Origin: Desulfovibrio sp.
Lineage (GTDB): Bacteria > Desulfobacterota > Desulfovibrionia > Desulfovibrionales > Desulfovibrionaceae
Length of the DNA: 50,481 nt
Direction of reading: 5' to 3'
NCBI GenBank assembly: GCA_017454325.1
Contig: JAFTDG010000071.1
Location: forward strand, 1 to 50,481
Every line of letters starts with the position of its first letter. The stretch's first letter is position 1. Under the pieces are notes generated by a model. It saw nothing but the letters and a program-made list of their open reading frames with translations, did not search any database and was not told the DNA's origin. This document shows, in pieces, positions 28,560 to 38,285 of this stretch. The position numbers were made by a program, and so were the translations under genes.

Positions 28560-31500
28560 GTGAACGCACTCTCCCACAGCGAGGCCATCCTGACAGATTG
28601 CAACGCCTGAAACAACTCAGGGAAAGCGGTGGCAGGCATCGCTTCGGTCCGGAATCGCTGGAAACAAATCTCTCCGCACCGTTCATCCGACGGCCAGTAG
28701 CCACATCATTACTGACCCTGGCCTTGGCCTTAGCTGGCATGGTAGCTTTCGGCCTGCTACCCGTGGCCCCCCTGCCGCAGGTGGACTATCCTGTAGTTGT
28801 GGTTAGAGCCAGCATGCCCGGCGCAGGGCCAGAGACCATGGCCTCCACTGTAGCCACACCGCTGGAACGCGCCCTCGGCCGTATCGCTGGCGTGACTGAA
28901 ATGACATCTACAAGCAGTCTGGGTTCCACCAACGTCATCCTGCAATTCGAGTTGGAGCGTGATATCAATGGCGCTGCACGTGATGTGCAGTCAGCCATCA
29001 ATGCCGCTCGTTCTACGCTGCCCAGCATGCCTTCCAATCCGAGTTATCGCAAAGTGAATCCGTCTGGTGCTCCTATTTTGATTCTCTCCATTACCTCCGA
29101 CACGTTAACCCGAACGCAACTATACGATGCGGCTTCCACAATACTGGCTCAAAAAATTGCACAATTACCAGGCGTAGGCGAGGTAACGGTTGGGGGCGGC
29201 GCACTACCAGCTGTACGAATAGACATTATCCCCGATGCACTGCATAGGACAGGCCTTGCCATGGCAGACGTGCGTGCCGCCCTGGCAGAGGCCAACGCTT
29301 TTCTGCCTAAAGGGCAGCTGGAAAATGGCGAACGATACTGGCTGGTGGGAGCTAGTGACCAATTGCGTGAGGCATCGGCCTATAACGACCTCATTATAGG
29401 GCGACATGAGGGACAAGTGATACGCCTTGCCGATGTAGCTCGCATTGTGGATGGACCTGAAAATGTACGCACCATGGCCATAGCTGACGGCAAGCCTGCA
29501 GTTTTATTGATGGTCTTCCGTGCACCAGGGGCCAATATTATTGAAACTGTGGACAAAGTGAAGGCCATGCTGCCACAGCTGCGTGCCTGGCTGCCTGAAA
29601 CCGCAGACTTGGTCCTACGCATGGATCGCTCGCTGACAATAAGAGCGTCACTTAAAGAGGTAGAAAAAAGCCTGCTTCTTTCCATGGCGCTTGTCGTATT
29701 GGTAACTTTTCTTTTTTTACGCAATGCCCGTGCTACAGCTATTCCTGCTGTTGCCGTACCTGTATCCCTGCTCGCTACCTTCGGGGTCATGTACTTATGC
29801 GGGCATAGTCTCGACAATCTTTCTCTTATGGCACTCACGGTCTCCACAGGCTTTGTGGTAGACGATGCAATCGTTGTCCTTGAAAATATCGTGCGACATA
29901 TGGAAGCAGGCGAAAGCCCCCTGCGAGCCTCACTACGTGGAGCCAAAGAAGTTGGCTTTACCGTCATTTCAATTTCCATTTCCCTGGTAGCCGTTTTTTT
30001 GCCCATCCTGTTTATGAGTGGCATTATCGGTCGTCTTTTCCACGAATTCTCCGTTGTGCTCACAGCAGCAGTACTCGTTTCAATGCTTGTTTCTTTGACT
30101 ACTACGCCAATGATGTGCTCACTCATGCTCAGGCCCTTAGCCTTCAAAAATATCGTCCCACCCCAACGCATAGCTAAAGGGTTCTACAGCCAATTACGCG
30201 GCATTATGTCATATATAGATGAACTCTGGGGACGTACCCTTGCTGCCATGCAGAATGCATATGCCACGAGCCTGCCCACGGTGCTGCGTCACCGCCATCT
30301 GACCATGCTGATTTTTCTTTGTATTATAGGCGCATCTGTCTGGCTGTATATTGTTGTGCCTAAGGGTTTTTTCCCCCAACAGGATACAGGCGTTATCATG
30401 GGTGGAATACGAGCCGACCAAAGTGCCTCTTTTCAGGCTACACAGGAACGCCTGCAACGGCTTATGTCTGTTATTGCCAGTGATCCGGCTGTAGCCAATG
30501 TTTCAGGACACATATCGGGCGGGCGCGGAGGCGGTGGAGTGTTCATCACCCTGAAGCCTCTTGCAGAACGTGGTATTGGTGTCATGAACGTCATCGCTCG
30601 CCTGCGTGGTCGTCTTTCCGCTGAACCTGGTGTGCAAATATTTCTGCAACCAGCACAGGACATAATGATGGGTGGACGCAGTGCACGCTCACAGTATCAG
30701 TATACCTTGCAAGCCGATAATCTTAACGAACTGCGGGCCTGGGGACGCAAGATGCAACAGGCCATGATTGAAAGTTCTACCTTCAGAGACGTAAACAGTG
30801 ATATTGAAGAACGTGGTTTGGAAACCTTTATTACTGTTGATCGTGATGTCCTAGCCCGTTTGGATCTCACCATGCGCGATGTTGATACTGCTCTCGGCAG
30901 CGCCTTCGGACAAAGCCAAGTTTCCACTATCTATCAGGACAAAAATCAGTACCACGTCGTATTGGAATACGGATCAAGCTGGCTGACCGGCCCTGATGCC
31001 CTGGGAAAAGTTTATCTGCCGGGACGGGATACACTCGTCCCCCTTGCTGCCTTAGCTTCCGTTTCCCCATCTCTGGCTCCTCTTTCCGTAGCACACCAGG
31101 GACAATTTGCAGCTGTCACCATAGCATTTAACCTCGCTCCCAACGTCCCACTCTCTCAAGCACAGGATGATGTGGAACGCATCAAAGTCACGCTTGGCAT
31201 GCCTGCAAGTGTGTTGGCAGGATTTCAGGGTACAGGGAAACTGTTCACTGATAGTGTTGCAAACCAGATCGTACTTGTCTTAACAGCCCTGGCTGTACTC
31301 TATATTGTTCTGGGCATGCTCTATGAAAGTCTCATTCATCCCTTAACTATACTTTCCACTCTGCCTTCCGCGGGCTGTGGTGCCTTGCTTGCGCTCATGG
31401 TCTGCGGCATGGAATTTAGTGTTATCGCTCTTATCGGCGTTCTCCTTCTTTGTGGACTTGTCAAAAAAAACGCTATTATGATGATTGACGTAGCACTAGC

Positions 31501-31762
31501 CATATCACGCGCACGCTCTCTTACACCGGAAGAAGCCATTTATGAAGCATGTCTCCTGCGTTTTCGGCCCATTATGATGACAACAGCCGCGGCTATTTTA
31601 GGCGCTATACCACTCGCACTGGGACAAGGAGACGGGGCAGAGCTACGCCAGCCCCTCGGCGTGACCATTGTGGGTGGTTTGCTGGTTAGCCAGTTGCTGA
31701 CACTCTATACAACACCTGTAGTCTACCTTTGCCTGGACCGTTTTCGCCACGATACCCGCTAA
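28556..31762 (+). CDS. mdtC: RND efflux inner-membrane permease, MdtC-like, with N-terminal extension
   Basis: 1068 residues. [108 protein letters not shown] are the MdtC signatures. TM4 [16 protein letters not shown] and TM10 [15 protein letters not shown] carry the relay residues. The start overlaps mdtB by ATGA and has GGGGAG upstream, so the first ~40 residues ([15 protein letters not shown], Arg/Leu/Gln-rich, no membrane helix) are probably real and form a cytoplasmic extension lacking in typical MdtC. The preceding gene supplies the MdtB partner. The C-terminus is complete, and no terminator was recognised immediately after. Confidence 0.94.
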   Translation: MSERTLPQRGHPDRLQRLKQLRESGGRHRFGPESLETNLSAPFIRRPVATSLLTLALALAGMVAFGLLPVAPLPQVDYPVVVVRASMPGAGPETMASTVATPLERALGRIAGVTEMTSTSSLGSTNVILQFELERDINGAARDVQSAINAARSTLPSMPSNPSYRKVNPSGAPILILSITSDTLTRTQLYDAASTILAQKIAQLPGVGEVTVGGGALPAVRIDIIPDALHRTGLAMADVRAALAEANAFLPKGQLENGERYWLVGASDQLREASAYNDLIIGRHEGQVIRLADVARIVDGPENVRTMAIADGKPAVLLMVFRAPGANIIETVDKVKAMLPQLRAWLPETADLVLRMDRSLTIRASLKEVEKSLLLSMALVVLVTFLFLRNARATAIPAVAVPVSLLATFGVMYLCGHSLDNLSLMALTVSTGFVVDDAIVVLENIVRHMEAGESPLRASLRGAKEVGFTVISISISLVAVFLPILFMSGIIGRLFHEFSVVLTAAVLVSMLVSLTTTPMMCSLMLRPLAFKNIVPPQRIAKGFYSQLRGIMSYIDELWGRTLAAMQNAYATSLPTVLRHRHLTMLIFLCIIGASVWLYIVVPKGFFPQQDTGVIMGGIRADQSASFQATQERLQRLMSVIASDPAVANVSGHISGGRGGGGVFITLKPLAERGIGVMNVIARLRGRLSAEPGVQIFLQPAQDIMMGGRSARSQYQYTLQADNLNELRAWGRKMQQAMIESSTFRDVNSDIEERGLETFITVDRDVLARLDLTMRDVDTALGSAFGQSQVSTIYQDKNQYHVVLEYGSSWLTGPDALGKVYLPGRDTLVPLAALASVSPSLAPLSVAHQGQFAAVTIAFNLAPNVPLSQAQDDVERIKVTLGMPASVLAGFQGTGKLFTDSVANQIVLVLTALAVLYIVLGMLYESLIHPLTILSTLPSAGCGALLALMVCGMEFSVIALIGVLLLCGLVKKNAIMMIDVALAISRARSLTPEEAIYEACLLRFRPIMMTTAAAILGAIPLALGQGDGAELRQPLGVTIVGGLLVSQLLTLYTTPVVYLCLDRFRHDTR

Positions 31763-31896
31763 CATTCAAAAACTTTCTGAAAAGCAATGACAGCTGCATT
31801 ATCCAACAGCTAAAAAACTTTGGGAACACTGCTATTGAAACACGACCTTTCTCAACCGATAAAGAGTGCTATGGTTTTTTGTGTGCAAAAACTGAC

Positions 31897-31925
31897 TTGC
31901 CAAAATAATGGGAAGTGGTTAAATT
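31897..31925 (+). promoter_or_regulatory. Sigma70-type promoter of rpmE
   Basis: TTGCCA (31897-31902), exactly 17 bases, TAAATT (31920-31925). Both boxes are good. The predicted leader of about 78 bases precedes the rpmE ATG at 32011. The 130 bases between mdtC and this promoter hold nothing else recognised. Confidence 0.65.
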
Positions 31926-32010
31926 AATCATTCTATTTTGTTCTTATAAAAGAAAAAACGTGAACTTCAGTCTGCTATGCTGTATGTTCCGTGTTACAGG
32001 GGTAACTACC

Positions 32011-32223
32011 ATGAAAAAAGATATCCATCCTAAGGTATACAATGCAACCATTACCTGCGCATGTGGAAACGAAGAGCATGTTCTCTCCACAAAAGGTGAA
32101 CAGGTTCATGTCGAAGTGTGCTCTGCCTGTCATCCTTTCTTCACTGGTAAGCAACGTTTCTTGGATACAGCCGGTCGTATTGATCGATTCCGTAAAAAAT
32201 ACGCTAAATTTGAACAGAAATAA
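32011..32223 (+). CDS. rpmE: 50S ribosomal protein L31
   Basis: 70 residues from the ATG at 32011 (GGGG about 8 bases upstream); in-frame ATGs further up give non-family sequence. [61 protein letters not shown] is the zinc-binding (C+) form of L31, with CxC at about 16-18 and CxxC at about 37-40. It binds the central protuberance of the 50S subunit and bridges to the 30S. The DUF1385 gene starts one base after the stop. Confidence 0.97.
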   Translation: MKKDIHPKVYNATITCACGNEEHVLSTKGEQVHVEVCSACHPFFTGKQRFLDTAGRIDRFRKKYAKFEQK

Positions 32224-32224
32224 C

Positions 32225-33283
32225 ATGAGCTCCCGTCATTCACGGGAAAGTATAACAGCCAGAGCCTCTCGCCAATGGCACAACGTTTTTGTGGGCAAGG
32301 TTGCGTTTTGTACGCAGCTTGCCCATTCTGTATTTGCAGGCTGTCCAACAATTGGAGGACAAGCCATCCTGGAAGGCGTTATGATGCGCAATGGTGACGT
32401 ATACAGTTTAGCTGTTCGCCATAGCGATGGCAGGATCACCGCCCGACGTTACCCGTGGTTTTCGTTGACACGTCGTCCTTGGCTTAAAATGCCCTTTGTG
32501 CGAGGATTTCCCATATTATTAGAAACACTTATCAACGGTATCAAAGCTCTAAACCGTTCCGCAGAAGCTGTCGCTCATGGCGAAGCAGAGGAGCTTTCAA
32601 ATTCTCAACTTGTAGGGACCTTAGTCTTGGCATTCTTGATGGCCAGTGGTCTTTTCGTTGTAGTGCCTCACCTGCTCTCACTAGTGATGTTGTATCTGCA
32701 TTTAAGCGGCGACGTTGAAGGATTTTCCTTTCACTTCTGGGATGGCTTTTTCAAATGTTGCATTTTCATGGCCTATATAAAAGGGATTTCCTGCATTCCC
32801 GAAATACACCGTGTTTTCCAATATCATGGAGCTGAGCATAAAACCATACATGCCTTCGAGACTGGTGCCCAAGTAAATCTCACTTTAGCTAAAAGTCGAA
32901 GTCGCTTGCATCCTCGTTGTGGGACAACATTTCTTCTTTTTGTTATTGCTGTATCCATCATGCTGCATGCCATAATCGTACCTTTACTTTTGAACTTATA
33001 TACCCCAGACACTATCATAACAAAACACATATTGACAATTAGTGTAAAACTATTGCTTATAGCGCCGATTAGTGCTCTTGCCTATGAATTGATCCGTTAT
33101 GCGGCTCGCCTTCCAGAAGGAATTTGGGCTACAATCCTGCGTACGCCTGGTTTGGCCTTGCAGAATATAACCACAGCTGAACCTGACGAAAGTCAGCTTG
33201 AAGTGGCCTTGGTTGCCTTACGTGAGGCTCTTGGAGTTGAAGACGGAATTATCGTTCATACTGCACCGTATACATTGGAATAG
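32225..33283 (+). CDS. DUF1385 family (YqhQ-like) membrane protein
   Basis: 352 residues from the ATG directly after the rpmE stop; a reading from 32042 overlaps rpmE in another frame and is rejected. The conserved core GGQAILEGVMMRNGDVYSLAVRHSDGRI (about 43-70) is the DUF1385 signature, followed by membrane helices at about 137-160 (LVLAFLMASGLFVVVPHLLSLVMLYL), 175-200, 237-262 and 270-290, and the conserved YHGAEHKTIHAFE and SRLHPRCGTTFLLFVI motifs with His/Glu/Cys that suggest a metal site. Its role is unknown. The position between rpmE and prfA is conserved in many bacteria, hinting at a link to translation or ribosome function. The N-terminus is somewhat longer than usual. Confidence 0.87.
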   Translation: MSSRHSRESITARASRQWHNVFVGKVAFCTQLAHSVFAGCPTIGGQAILEGVMMRNGDVYSLAVRHSDGRITARRYPWFSLTRRPWLKMPFVRGFPILLETLINGIKALNRSAEAVAHGEAEELSNSQLVGTLVLAFLMASGLFVVVPHLLSLVMLYLHLSGDVEGFSFHFWDGFFKCCIFMAYIKGISCIPEIHRVFQYHGAEHKTIHAFETGAQVNLTLAKSRSRLHPRCGTTFLLFVIAVSIMLHAIIVPLLLNLYTPDTIITKHILTISVKLLLIAPISALAYELIRYAARLPEGIWATILRTPGLALQNITTAEPDESQLEVALVALREALGVEDGIIVHTAPYTLE

Positions 33284-33408
33284 CCACCTTCCAGCTAAGA
33301 TTTGCCTTTGTAAAATCTCTGTTGATACACTTATTACAGCGTAAAACATTCTACAAAACTGCAGCTGCCCGCTGACAAACAGTTTATAGAGCATCGTGAG
33401 AAAACATT

Positions 33409-34476
33409 ATGTTTGCCAAACTTGAAGGCCTAGAAAAAAAATATCTTGATTTGGAGCAAGCTCTGGCTGCGCCTGATGTATTTAACGATCAGGAACGTTA
33501 CCGGAAACTCACTAAGGCACATGCAGATTTACACGATGTTGTTGAACTGTATCGGCGTCACCGAGATCTCACCAGGGAAGTTGATGAAAACAAACAGCTT
33601 CTTCATGACAACGATCCTGCAATACGTGAGCTGGCACAGGAAGAGATTCGTCGCATTGAGTCTGAACTGCCAGCTGTAGAGCATGATCTCAAAGTCATGT
33701 TGTTGCCAACTGATCCCTTGGACGAAAAAAATACCATTCTAGAAATCCGTGCCGGGACCGGCGGTGAAGAAGCCGCTCTTTTTGCTGCAGACCTTTTCCG
33801 TATGTATACCCGCTATGCAGAACTTAAAGGATGGAAGACAGAACTCATGAATGCATCTCCCTCTGAATCCGGGGGATACAAGGAAATTATCTGTCTCATC
33901 AGTGGTACGAAGGTATACAGTCGGCTAAAATTCGAGGCAGGAACGCATCGTGTCCAACGTGTTCCTGCCACAGAAGCACAGGGCCGTATTCATACATCCG
34001 CAGCAACTGTAGCCGTTATGCCCGAAGCCGAAGAAGTGGACGTGGACATTCGCCCTGAAGATCTACGCATAGATATCTTCCGAGCTTCTGGAGCAGGTGG
34101 ACAGCATGTCAACAAAACGGAGTCAGCAGTCCGCATAACGCACTTGCCCACAAATACGGTTGTAACGTGTCAAGACGAACGTTCACAGCATAAGAACAAG
34201 GCACGTGCTATGAAAGTACTAGCTTCACGTATTTTGGCTGCGGAACGAGCTCGACAAAATTCTGAACTATCTGCAGACCGTAAAGCACAGGTTGGCTCTG
34301 GTGACCGCTCAGAGCGCATCCGCACATATAACTTCCCTCAAGGACGATGCACTGACCACCGGATTAACCTGACCCTGCATTCTCTTGACCGTATTATGGA
34401 GGGAGAACTAGATCCTCTTGTCGAAGCTCTGGGCACAGCAGCTCAAACCGAAGCATTAAAAGCAGAAGCTGAATAA
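33409..34476 (+). CDS. prfA: Peptide chain release factor 1
   Basis: 355 residues, full length. It recognises UAA/UAG in the ribosomal A site and triggers peptide release. The codon-reading PAT tripeptide is in [19 protein letters not shown], and the catalytic GGQ is in [23 protein letters not shown] (about 230), the Gln being the residue methylated by PrmC. The C-terminus [19 protein letters not shown] is standard. It lies 125 bases after the DUF1385 gene. The prmC gene, often directly downstream, is absent: the next gene is convergent. Confidence 0.97.
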   Translation: MFAKLEGLEKKYLDLEQALAAPDVFNDQERYRKLTKAHADLHDVVELYRRHRDLTREVDENKQLLHDNDPAIRELAQEEIRRIESELPAVEHDLKVMLLPTDPLDEKNTILEIRAGTGGEEAALFAADLFRMYTRYAELKGWKTELMNASPSESGGYKEIICLISGTKVYSRLKFEAGTHRVQRVPATEAQGRIHTSAATVAVMPEAEEVDVDIRPEDLRIDIFRASGAGGQHVNKTESAVRITHLPTNTVVTCQDERSQHKNKARAMKVLASRILAAERARQNSELSADRKAQVGSGDRSERIRTYNFPQGRCTDHRINLTLHSLDRIMEGELDPLVEALGTAAQTEALKAEAE

Positions 34477-34499
34477 CTCCAGCAATGAACAACAGGAAG

Positions 34500-35492
34500 T
34501 CACGACTGCACTGTTTCATCCATATCAATCACACGCCCCTGCAGCCAGACGTATGCATCAACTTCCTCGCCTTTTTGGGGGATATAATCGCCCAGAACCA
34601 TTTTTGACACGTAGACTGGCAGACGCATGGCAGATCTTTTTTCAAAAGGAAAACTGAGATATAACAAGGTAACCGGCATCTTTTCTAGCTGATGCTCCTC
34701 AACTTCTTCTACAACAGCACGCATCTGATATTCACAAAAATGTCTTCCAGGCATAATTAGATGCTTGTTGTGTATATCCACCTTTAGTGGAGGCACATCA
34801 AGACGGCTCTTATCGGAGTTTTCCGCTAGCCATTCTGCAGCATATGCTTCATAAGTCGCACCTTGAGTAATAGTGATTTCGTCGATCAAGGCCTTTCGCA
34901 AAGCTAATGCCAGACCAGCTAAAAGAAATGTATGTGTGATCCCCGGGGTAAGATCTTCTTTATCTCTGCCATAAAGGGGATCATAGAACCACATGGGATT
35001 CTTACCCTCAATCATGCTTACAGCCACATCTGCATCAACGCCGTTGGCCCATGGATACACAGCCTCAACTGTGAGATCATTTGGTAAACCTTCCAGCAAG
35101 GGTGCAGCTGTGACCGGCGAGAGTTTTCCTTTTTCCTCTCCAGCCAAAAGTACAGAAGCACGCACGGGCTGGTCCTGCGGCCAGGCCAAGAGTACATACT
35201 CCTTTCCTGCACGCTTCCATTGCCAGCAAGGGCGAGTACCTCCTTCGTGCATAACAGTAGACACCACTTGCCCCATAAGAGCCATTGTAGGAGCATGACC
35301 AGTCAACACAGACCATACATCGCCCAAGGCTTCTGCATGGGTACGATTTTGTTCAATAAATGTGGCTTCCGTCTCTTTGGCTGAAGGATTCTGATCAGGC
35401 AAGGGATTGCCATTCTGATCTACCCGTACCCATACCTCTTTTTCATCTTTAGGGCTCACTTCTGTCACACTCGTATTTATCTTTGTGGCCAT
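34500..35492 (-). CDS. Conserved hypothetical protein of unknown fold
   Basis: 330 residues from the ATG at 35492, with AAGGG 5 bases upstream; a start at 35543 is possible but adds an atypical Arg-rich N-terminus. I do not recognise the family. The protein is soluble and acidic, without signal peptide or membrane helix. Visible blocks are a central VYPWANGVDADVAVSMIEGKNPMWFYDPLYGRDK, a hydrophobic helix pair (THTFLLAGLALALRKALIDEI), and a C-terminal beta-rich region ending KMVLGDYIPQKGEEVDAYVWLQGRVIDM, which reads like an OB-fold-type barrel. It is transcribed after pnp with a 93-base gap and no terminator, so it may be the tail of the rimP-pnp block. It converges on prfA. Codon use looks normal, so it is a real gene. 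Confidence 0.8.
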   Translation of the reverse strand: MATKINTSVTEVSPKDEKEVWVRVDQNGNPLPDQNPSAKETEATFIEQNRTHAEALGDVWSVLTGHAPTMALMGQVVSTVMHEGGTRPCWQWKRAGKEYVLLAWPQDQPVRASVLLAGEEKGKLSPVTAAPLLEGLPNDLTVEAVYPWANGVDADVAVSMIEGKNPMWFYDPLYGRDKEDLTPGITHTFLLAGLALALRKALIDEITITQGATYEAYAAEWLAENSDKSRLDVPPLKVDIHNKHLIMPGRHFCEYQMRAVVEEVEEHQLEKMPVTLLYLSFPFEKRSAMRLPVYVSKMVLGDYIPQKGEEVDAYVWLQGRVIDMDETVQS

Positions 35493-35585
35493 ACATCGTG
35501 CCCTTTCAGCAAGGCCGCTCCTCTGCAATGAAGAACGGCCCATAGATCAAAATGTTACTAAAATGATACGCCACCAGTTTCACGC

Positions 35586-37823
35586 CTAATGGTGATGATC
35601 GCTTTTTTCTCGACGATCTCCATGCCCAGTACGTTCTCCGCGACTGCGTCGGTCATTTTTGTCTGACCGCTGCGGACGAGCCGTTTCTTCGGGATTCCAA
35701 GGATGTCCCTGTTCTTCCAGAAGAACAGCCTTTCGGCTGGCGCGAATGCGGTCTCCATTGATTTCTATAACCTTTACCAGCATATCTTCGCCGAGGCGTG
35801 CCACATCACCAGGTTGCTCAATACGCTTCACATCAAGCTGCGACACATGGACAAGCGCTTCGACATTGGGCAGCACTTCCACAACAGCTCCAATATCCAT
35901 AACCTTACGAACCTTGGCCAAATAATTTTTTCCAATTTCAGGGCGTTGATCGTAATAAGAAACCATCTCACGCGCCTTTTCCAGAGCTTCGGCTGTGGGG
36001 GCAAAAATAGAAACACGCCCAGAATCTTCAATATCCACAGAGGCTCCCGTGACCGTGGTAATGGCTTTGATATTTTTTCCACCAGGCCCAATAATCAGGC
36101 GTATAATGTCGGGATTCACAAAGAGCTCCACGTGCTGTGGTGCATATCTCGAAAGCTGCTTTCGAGGTTCGGCAATAGCTCTAGCCATCTCCCCTAGTAT
36201 ATGCAGACGTCCTTCATGTGCCTGCTGCATGGCAACGCGCATAATCTCCGTGGTCAATCCAGTGATCTTGATGTCCATTTGCACGCCGGTCACTCCATCA
36301 GCAGTTCCGGCAATCTTGAAGTCCATGTCTCCCAGGGCATCTTCATCTCCAAGAATATCTGTAAGGACAATAAACTTCTCACCTTCCTTGATCAGTCCCA
36401 TTGCGACACCAGCTACAGGCGCACTGATAGGAACCCCAGCGTCCATGAGCGAAAGAGAGCCTCCACATACCGCAGCCATAGATGATGAGCCGTTGGATTC
36501 CACTGTTTCGGACACCACACGTACTGTAAAGGGGAAATCCTCCTCACTGGGCAGTACTGGACGAAGAGATTTTTCAGCAAGCGCACCATGACCAATTTCA
36601 CGGCGGGAAATCCGCACTGGCTTCACTTCTCCTACGCTAAATGGAGGGAAATTATAGTGCAACATGAACTTACGCACTACGTCTCCATTGAGCCCATCCG
36701 TACGTTGTTCATCAGTAGAAGCCCCTAATGTGGTCACTGCCAACGATTTTGTCTCACCCCTACGGAAAATGGCAGAACCATGAGCTCGGGGCAATACTCC
36801 TGTCTGAATTTGTATAGGCCGGACGCTCTTTGTGTCACGTCCGTCAATACGTGTACCTTCATTAACAATACGTGCACGCACAAGGGCCTTTTCCTGATCA
36901 GCCAAAATGTCACTAACAGCTTTGAGGGCCTCTTCATTTTCAGCCCAGGCAGGGTCATTTTTCAAGGCCTCCATTACCCTGTCCTTGACAACTTTACGTG
37001 CATCCTTACGGGCCAGCTTTTCTGGCACGCGTAAGGCAGCGTCCAATCCGGCATCCGTGGCCAGTTCTTGTACCCGAGCGACAAGAACCGGGTCTTCTTC
37101 GTGTGGTGTAAAGACCATCTTGGGCTTTCCTGCCAAATTGCGCAGTTTGTTCTGCGCTTCCACAAGAGGCTGAATTTGTTGACGCCCCCATTCCAAAGCA
37201 TCTATAATAACATCTTCGGGAACAAAACGTGCTTCCCCTTCAACCATTGTCAACGCATCTGCTGAGGCCGCAAAAACAATATTTAAATCACTTTGTGCCA
37301 TCTGCGCAAAGGTTGGATTGAGCACGAACTGACCGTCCAGGCGACCTATGCGCCCTCCCGCTACAGGCCCAGCGAAAGGCAGAGGAGAGAGCATTACAGC
37401 AGCCGATGCACCAGTAAGAGCCAACACATCAGATTCGTTTTCTTGATCAGCAGAAATAACATTGGCGAGCACCTGAACATCTTCATTCAGTCCCTTTTTA
37501 GGAAAGAGCGGTCGGATAGGACGATCAATAAGGCGTGAAACTAGGGTTTCCCGTTCTGAGGGACGACCTATCTCACGACGAAAAAAATTGCCAGGTATGC
37601 GGCCTGCTGCATACATTTTTTCTGTGTATTCCACCGTCAGAGGGAAAAACCCTTTATCAAACTCCAATGGCTGAGCACATACTGTCACCAGCACTACAGT
37701 GCCACCACACTGTATCCATACAGCCCCCTGGGCCTGGTTGGCCAGACGACCAGTTTCGAGAATAATCTCCTTACCACCTACAGATGCAGTTACACGTGTG
37801 GGAGTAAAAATGTCCTGATTCAT
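35586..37823 (-). CDS. pnp: Polyribonucleotide nucleotidyltransferase (PNPase)
   Basis: 745 residues. It degrades RNA 3' to 5' phosphorolytically, as a trimer and part of degradosome-like complexes. Two RNase PH domains (N-terminal PGNFFRREGR-type block IPGNFFRREIGRPSERE and C-terminal RISRREIGHGALAEKSL with the catalytic LGDEDALGDMDFKIAG), the linking helical domain, a KH domain (VNPDIIRLIIGPGGKNIKAITTVTGASVDIED, about 562-595) and an S1 domain (LAKVRKVMDIGAVVEVLPNVEALVHVSQLD, about 632-662) are all present. The last 30 residues form a charged Arg/Lys/Glu/His tail ending DHHH. AAAGGA precedes the ATG. The leader between rpsO and pnp is highly structured (see separate entries), consistent with RNase III/PNPase autoregulation known in enterobacteria. 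Confidence 0.97.
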   Translation of the reverse strand: MNQDIFTPTRVTASVGGKEIILETGRLANQAQGAVWIQCGGTVVLVTVCAQPLEFDKGFFPLTVEYTEKMYAAGRIPGNFFRREIGRPSERETLVSRLIDRPIRPLFPKKGLNEDVQVLANVISADQENESDVLALTGASAAVMLSPLPFAGPVAGGRIGRLDGQFVLNPTFAQMAQSDLNIVFAASADALTMVEGEARFVPEDVIIDALEWGRQQIQPLVEAQNKLRNLAGKPKMVFTPHEEDPVLVARVQELATDAGLDAALRVPEKLARKDARKVVKDRVMEALKNDPAWAENEEALKAVSDILADQEKALVRARIVNEGTRIDGRDTKSVRPIQIQTGVLPRAHGSAIFRRGETKSLAVTTLGASTDEQRTDGLNGDVVRKFMLHYNFPPFSVGEVKPVRISRREIGHGALAEKSLRPVLPSEEDFPFTVRVVSETVESNGSSSMAAVCGGSLSLMDAGVPISAPVAGVAMGLIKEGEKFIVLTDILGDEDALGDMDFKIAGTADGVTGVQMDIKITGLTTEIMRVAMQQAHEGRLHILGEMARAIAEPRKQLSRYAPQHVELFVNPDIIRLIIGPGGKNIKAITTVTGASVDIEDSGRVSIFAPTAEALEKAREMVSYYDQRPEIGKNYLAKVRKVMDIGAVVEVLPNVEALVHVSQLDVKRIEQPGDVARLGEDMLVKVIEINGDRIRASRKAVLLEEQGHPWNPEETARPQRSDKNDRRSRGERTGHGDRREKSDHHH

Positions 37824-37843
37824 ATAGTTCCTTTGTATTCAGC

Positions 37844-37910
37844 GAAGGGGATTCCGGCAAAAGCGGGCAAAGGCTGTCATTCTTTGCCTGGTTTTCCCGG
37901 ACCCCCCTTC
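37844..37910 (-). promoter_or_regulatory. pnp leader: long two-part stem-loop (RNase III-type control element)
   Basis: On the minus-strand RNA, GAAGGGG (37910-37904) pairs with CCCCTTC (37850-37844). After a 2-base internal mismatch the stem continues with TCCGG (37901-37897) against CCGGA (37857-37853). Inside, GGCAAAG (37888-37882) pairs with CTTTGCC (37872-37866). The fold ends about 20 bases before the pnp ATG. It resembles in position and form the E. coli pnp leader cut by RNase III and used for PNPase autoregulation. The function is inferred. Confidence 0.6.
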
Positions 37911-37914
37911 TTCG

Positions 37915-37984
37915 CGTTATCGTTGTGCCCGTACGGGCGTTGTCTTGAAATGAGATAACGGGGGAGCTATTGCCCCCCCGTTAT
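37915..37984 (-). promoter_or_regulatory. rpsO-pnp intergenic hairpins with competing arms
   Basis: In minus-strand RNA ATAACGGGGG (37984-37975) pairs perfectly with CCCCCGTTAT (37964-37955), a 10-bp stem just after the rpsO stop. The second arm's CGTTATC (37960-37954) can instead pair with a third copy, GATAACG (37921-37915), enclosing the palindrome GCCCGTACGGGC (37938-37927). The two folds exclude one another. There is no T-tract, so this looks like an mRNA-processing or conditional structure more than a plain terminator. Confidence 0.55.
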
Positions 37985-37991
37985 ACACCCC

Positions 37992-38261
37992 CTACTTACG
38001 CAGGCCCAGTTTCTCAATAAGAGCGCGGTAACGCTGTATATCCTTCTTTTTTAGATAATTCAAAATATTACGGCGACGTCCTACAAGCTTCAGTAGGCCA
38101 GTACGGGAATGAAAGTCCTTTTTGTGTTCTTTAAAATGCCCGGTCAGCCCTTCAATACGCGCCGTTAACAACGCTACCTGCACTTCAGGTGAACCAGTGT
38201 CACCTGGATGTTTTGCATGAACTTCAATAACCGCTTTTTTGTCATTAGCATCCATTACCAC
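37992..38261 (-). CDS. rpsO: 30S ribosomal protein S15
   Basis: 89 residues. It binds 16S rRNA at the three-way junction and bridges to the 50S. The conserved run [71 protein letters not shown] is complete. Translation most likely begins at the GTG at 38261, which has AAGGAG 8 bases upstream; the ATG two codons later has a spacing of 14. It is followed by the structured leader of pnp, and the rpsO-pnp pair is an ancient arrangement. Confidence 0.97.
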   Translation of the reverse strand: MVMDANDKKAVIEVHAKHPGDTGSPEVQVALLTARIEGLTGHFKEHKKDFHSRTGLLKLVGRRRNILNYLKKKDIQRYRALIEKLGLRK

Positions 38262-38285
38262 AGCAGTAACTCCTTGATATTGGGG

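Noticed and set aside
30371..30550. Gly-rich stretch [10 protein letters not shown] in the MdtC-like permease
   Set aside because: Homologous permeases have a comparable loop here; it is a local variant, not a repeat element or frameshift.
32042..32224. Extension of the DUF1385 protein into rpmE
   Set aside because: It runs in another frame across the real rpmE gene; the ATG just after the rpmE stop is the natural start.
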